Of a stretch of DNA of 11,121 bases, positions 7,932 through 11,121 are shown piece after piece. A program made the translations under genes and the position numbers. This DNA is from Haplosporangium gracile. Taxonomy: Eukaryota > Mortierellomycota > Mortierellomycetes > Mortierellales > Mortierellaceae. Below the pieces are notes generated by a model, which had not been told where the DNA came from, ran no database searches, and worked only from the letters and a program-made list of their open reading frames with translations. The stretch covers positions 32,611 to 43,731 of the forward strand of contig JAAAUF010000240.1 in the NCBI GenBank assembly GCA_015499985.1, in the 5' to 3' direction. Every line of letters starts with the position of its first letter. The first letter of the stretch is position 1.

Positions 7932-7953
7932 AGGAGGAGGAGGAGGAGGAGGA
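7932..7953. repeat. (AGG)n trinucleotide repeat
   Basis: About seven AGG units directly follow the polyadenylation signal of the membrane-protein gene. It is purine-only on the plus strand and probably unstable in length. Confidence 0.9.
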
Positions 7954-8434
7954 AGGTATCGAATAAATAAAATAATATAACATTGGCAAAAAGGCAAGTG
8001 CTAAAAACGAGGAGTGAATAAAGAGAGGCGCACACTAGGCCATAGATAGGCAGTAAAATTGGAGGGAGGCAAGATAGGGACAGGGTCGACAATAATGATA
8101 TGATGATGACTATTGAAGTGAGATATTATTTTTTTGCATTTAGATACGCGTGCCCTCCCTCGTGGATGCGAGACAAGAAAGCAAAAGAGATTGAGTGCCC
8201 TCGTGGGATCATTGGAAGCAAGTGTGAGAGATCCTAAGCCACTGGAAGAGAAAACTCCGTTCATCTTTTGTCCGTCGCTCTTCCTCTTCTGACCTGAGTC
8301 CGTTGAGAGACAGAGATATTTTGGGTGCGTGAAGCTGTGAAAACTGAAAATGGGGACTGGGGACTGAACACCAGAGACAAGGGTTGTTTGTGCCTGTCCA
8401 CACGGCACGCTCACACGGCACAAAGTGAACCATG

Positions 8435-8480
8435 CTTTTTCTTTTCTTTTTTCTTTTTTCTTTTTTCTTTTCTTTCCTTC
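8435..8480 (+). repeat. Pure pyrimidine tract with period-7 TTTTTTC units
   Basis: An uninterrupted run of T and C, with several TTTTTTC units, begins about 230 bases upstream of the ATG at 8664. It continues into a looser CT-rich segment to about 8600. Such tracts are common in fungal promoters and leaders near transcription starts. Confidence 0.7.
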
Positions 8481-8663
8481 TCACAACACCATCTCCTGCT
8501 TCACAATCATTCCCTCCTTACTCTCTTTTCTTACTCACCTCCTGACCAACCTCCCGTCTCTACTCTCCACTCCTGTACTCTTCTCTCCACACTCATACAA
8601 AAACTCCTTCCTGACTCCGGAAAGGACAACCAAAGTAGCTTAATCAAAACGTCGAATCTTTCC

Positions 8664-11121
8664 ATGGAAGACCCCGTCCCTGACAACTCCCTCTCGGCCC
8701 TGCCAACCTCCTCTCATCATCACTCCTCCTTCCGCCACACTCCCCACTCCTCCGAACAACACACTTCAAAGAACCGCAGGTCGCTTTACCAGGATACAAT
8801 GGATTCCACTACCACGACAGGGGAACTAACGGACGCGGATATCAAGGCCGATACTACTACTGCTACCACCGACAACTCGACAGCGAAGGTCAAGCAGTCA
8901 GCTCCTTCGTCTTCTTCTTCAGGAGCCGCTGCTTCCCGACAGACTGCTATTGCTCAGGCAGAGTCGAACGGACATGGTCACCACCGTAGACGCAAGGCTC
9001 AATTCGAGGTCGGAGACGATACCATCCGAGCAGAGGCAGAGGAGGATGATAATCAGGTCAGAAATAACAACAACCATCATCACCAACAACAACATCGAGG
9101 TCCAACCACCGATCCGGAGACCGCAGGAGAAGAAACCGAGGGTGACGACGAAGCAGAACAAGTCGCTCAGTATCATCGCCAGCAACGGCAACAGCAGCAT
9201 CATCAACGCCAAGCTTCCCGTGGCTCTCAAGGTCACGATAGCCAGCACCATGCAGTAGCAGCAGCCCCGACGTCATTTTCCACTGCCTCTGCTGCTGTTC
9301 CTGTAGCAGTTGCTTCCAATGCTGATTTAAGAGACGAGAGTGGAGCAAGAGTATCGGACCGACATGAACTTGCGGCGGCATCTAGCAAGGAGGACGAGTC
9401 GCTCGCAAAGACTTTGATTGATTCTACTCTGGCACGAACGATTCAAGACCTCTCTCTCCAGGCTGCCGGACAGGACCCAACGATCACTATCACAGAGGAT
9501 GCTCATCAGGAGCAGGAGCAGCAGGAACAGACAAGGGTCCGGGAACGTAGTTGGTCGAACCAAAGCCAGGTCGAGCAGCATTCATCAAGACAGAGTGGAT
9601 CAACGCAACGTCAGGAACAGCAATCACAACAGCAACAAGCTACAGCAGATGGACAGGGCAGGGGTCGTCAGCCAATATCACAGTCTAATCATACGAGCAC
9701 GAGTGAGCGCCGAGGTCATGCTTTGGAAAAAAGCAAGAGCAACCCTCCCGAAGTAGTATCGAACGGTATTGGCAGCGGCGGTGAGGGATCACATTCTCAC
9801 ACGACACACAAGAGTTCGGCCAGCATCCACGAGTCGCAAAACCTGTCCGAGTCACCCAAGCCTAGACACCGTGCCCTCTCGAGGACCTCGCCAAAGTCCA
9901 AGCGCATGTCGATGCTTCTCGACCCAAGTTCCTCGACAACCACTCTTCCTTCCCTCACAAAAGTCACTACTCATACTGTGATGGCCATCCCCCCTAAACA
10001 AGGTGCTGCTGCAGGAGACACCTCTTCCTCGACTGTTTCCTCTGAGAGTTCTCGTGCCCACGGAGGTCAGAGTGGGTCTGGGAAGTTGTCTGCTTCTTCA
10101 CCCACGTTGCAGCCCTCTCCGGCAGTAGAACTGGTCTCCAAGTTCCTCACCGGAACTACCGCTGCCACGTCGGCCTCCCATGCAACCAACGAGGATGACC
10201 CCCACCACCCCCAGACAGTTTCACCAGGACAGATTCGACGGTCGCCCAAGAGTTTACACGACAAGTCGAACGCTACCTCACCCCAACAGCGCACCGGTTA
10301 CACTTCCAAGTTTTACCCTGTCTCGCCCTCCCAACCCCAATTGAGTTCGTCAGCACCGAAATCGACCACAACCTCCAAGAATCTTATACCCCCGACGATC
10401 GTGACGACTTCGACCTCGGACAAGAACTTTCCCGAATTGTCTTCTGCTACCCCTGCCCCTGCATCGGCAACGGGACAGGTCACAGGACCCTTCTCGACTG
10501 GATTGAACTCAGCCGCGACGGCCTCTGCGATTGCTGCAGCTGCAGTAGCACAGTCAAACATGGCTGGCGGTGGATCCAAGACAGGAACACTATCTCGAAC
10601 TCAGCAAAAGTTGTGGCTGCAGAGAGAGAATTTGCAGGATGTGGATGAAGACGAGATGGCGCGCCGCGGGAGGATGCAGAAAGAGATGGACCGGATTCAG
10701 CGCGAGTACAAGTGTGTTCGGACGACGCTTGACCCGTCGATGGAGAGTCTTTTGAGATGTCTGGTACGGAGTGGCAAATCGCCTTTACAACTCCAGCAGC
10801 AGGCAATTGCTGCTGCTGCAGCAGCTAACAAGGCGTCGGTCTCCCAGCCCCAGTCTCCTCACCCCTCGTCCCAAGGCCAGTCTCCTGTCCTGGATCAGCA
10901 GCAACATCGGCCATTGCAGCATCACCGTTCTCTTCAGCAGCTGAATGGTCATCAGGGGCAACAGCAGCAACAGCAACGGATGCAGCAGGGGCATGTTGGG
11001 TTAGGGTTGCAAAACGGTCTTGGGGGTGCTGGTGCTGCAGGTGGAGAGTCTGGCAAGATGACGCTTCGACAGATTCACCAGCTGCAGCAGTTGCACCATC
11101 AGCAACAGCAACAGCAACAGC
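8664..11121 (+). CDS. Large disordered Gln/Ser-rich protein with a Tco89-like helical island (5' part, runs off window)
   Basis: The frame stays open from the ATG at 8664 (context TTTCCATGG) to the window end, 819 codons with no stop, so the C-terminus is missing. Most of the protein is low-complexity: Ser/Thr-rich at the N-terminus, His/Gln-rich around 130-190, SP-rich segments (about 395-415) suited to phosphorylation, and poly-Ala and poly-Gln near the window end. One ordered island stands out. LSRTQQKLWLQRE (643-655) is followed by an acidic stretch and a charged helix containing MQKEMDRIQREYKCVR (671-686), then a DPSMESLLRCL segment (690-700). From memory, a SRTQQKL.LQR motif followed by a 'REY..VR' helix occurs in fungal proteins annotated as the TORC1 subunit Tco89 (Pfam TCO89), which acts at the vacuole. 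That match is from recollection, not a search. Alternatives are another Gln-rich fungal regulator or a transcription factor whose DNA-binding domain lies beyond the window. Confidence 0.75.
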   Translation, partial: MEDPVPDNSLSALPTSSHHHSSFRHTPHSSEQHTSKNRRSLYQDTMDSTTTTGELTDADIKADTTTATTDNSTAKVKQSAPSSSSSGAAASRQTAIAQAESNGHGHHRRRKAQFEVGDDTIRAEAEEDDNQVRNNNNHHHQQQHRGPTTDPETAGEETEGDDEAEQVAQYHRQQRQQQHHQRQASRGSQGHDSQHHAVAAAPTSFSTASAAVPVAVASNADLRDESGARVSDRHELAAASSKEDESLAKTLIDSTLARTIQDLSLQAAGQDPTITITEDAHQEQEQQEQTRVRERSWSNQSQVEQHSSRQSGSTQRQEQQSQQQQATADGQGRGRQPISQSNHTSTSERRGHALEKSKSNPPEVVSNGIGSGGEGSHSHTTHKSSASIHESQNLSESPKPRHRALSRTSPKSKRMSMLLDPSSSTTTLPSLTKVTTHTVMAIPPKQGAAAGDTSSSTVSSESSRAHGGQSGSGKLSASSPTLQPSPAVELVSKFLTGTTAATSASHATNEDDPHHPQTVSPGQIRRSPKSLHDKSNATSPQQRTGYTSKFYPVSPSQPQLSSSAPKSTTTSKNLIPPTIVTTSTSDKNFPELSSATPAPASATGQVTGPFSTGLNSAATASAIAAAAVAQSNMAGGGSKTGTLSRTQQKLWLQRENLQDVDEDEMARRGRMQKEMDRIQREYKCVRTTLDPSMESLLRCLVRSGKSPLQLQQQAIAAAAAANKASVSQPQSPHPSSQGQSPVLDQQQHRPLQHHRSLQQLNGHQGQQQQQQRMQQGHVGLGLQNGLGGAGAAGGESGKMTLRQIHQLQQLHHQQQQQQQ
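11100..11121 (+). repeat. (CAGCAA)n glutamine-coding repeat at window edge
   Basis: At least three and a half CAGCAA units encode Gln residues in the frame of the gene that starts at 8664. The repeat is cut by the window end, so its full length is unknown. The mixed CAG/CAA codons suggest selection for glutamine rather than simple CAG slippage. Confidence 0.9.

Larger units (their letters stand above)
7894..8663. other. Intergenic region between the membrane-protein gene and the Gln-rich gene
   Basis: The first part is the 3' flank of the upstream gene (polyadenylation signal, AGG repeat, AT-rich run to about 7983). The middle part (about 8000-8430) shows nothing convincing; a 140-codon minus-strand open frame there has no recognisable domain. 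The last roughly 230 bases are a CT-rich promoter or leader for the gene at 8664. Confidence 0.6.

Noticed and set aside
8001..8423. 140-codon minus-strand frame
   Set aside because: It has no recognisable motif and its composition matches the surrounding intergenic sequence. It could be a chance frame; transcript data would be needed to revive it.
1..11121. Search for a new multi-gene system, mobile element or CRISPR array
   Set aside because: The genes are unrelated housekeeping or orphan genes with ordinary fungal spacing. No terminal inverted repeats, target duplications, transposase or reverse transcriptase motifs or spaced direct repeats were seen.

Overview
The window reads as nuclear DNA of a filamentous fungus. 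The two identifiable genes are split by introns of 93-228 bases with GTA-type donors (one exception), TAG/CAG acceptors and often a CTAAC or CTGAC branch site. Intergenic DNA is T/pyrimidine-rich, and 3' ends carry AATAAA. Glutamine-, serine- and alanine-rich proteins and the general gene style fit an early-diverging lineage such as Mortierellomycotina, but the lineage is inferred from style, not from a marker search.

Layout. (1) 1-429: no convincing gene; it holds the 3' end of the first gene. (2) 430-2121, minus strand: a six-exon gene for a 326-residue UBAC2/Dsc2-type rhomboid pseudoprotease with a C-terminal UBA domain, a membrane-embedded part of ER/Golgi ubiquitin-ligase complexes. (3) 2122-2442: a compact divergent promoter. 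(4) 2443-4894, plus strand: a seven-exon gene for cytosolic aspartyl-tRNA synthetase, 546 residues, complete with all three class II motifs. (5) 4895-6855: nearly 2 kb without a supported gene. It contains an (AG)21 tract, a GC-rich hairpin, a 16-base near-palindrome, four copies of a 15-bp pyrimidine repeat and the leader of the next gene. (6) 6856-7893, plus: a single-exon gene for a Ser/Thr-rich single-pass membrane protein of unknown function. (7) 7894-8663: intergenic, ending in a long CT-rich leader. (8) 8664 to the window end, plus: the first 819 codons of a large, mostly disordered Gln/Ser-rich protein. It contains one conserved-looking helical island (residues about 643-700) that resembles the TORC1 subunit Tco89 family. 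The gene runs off the window.

All exon joins in the two spliced genes keep the frame and give proteins collinear with their families, so these models are strong. The genes do not form a functional cluster. The only evident coupling is the shared promoter between the UBAC2/Dsc2 gene and the synthetase gene. No mobile element, CRISPR array, rRNA, tRNA or new multi-gene system was seen. The observations most worth following are the Tco89-like candidate, a U-tract beside the only atypical donor site, the shared 3'-end 12-mer and the structured elements in the 2-kb intergenic region.
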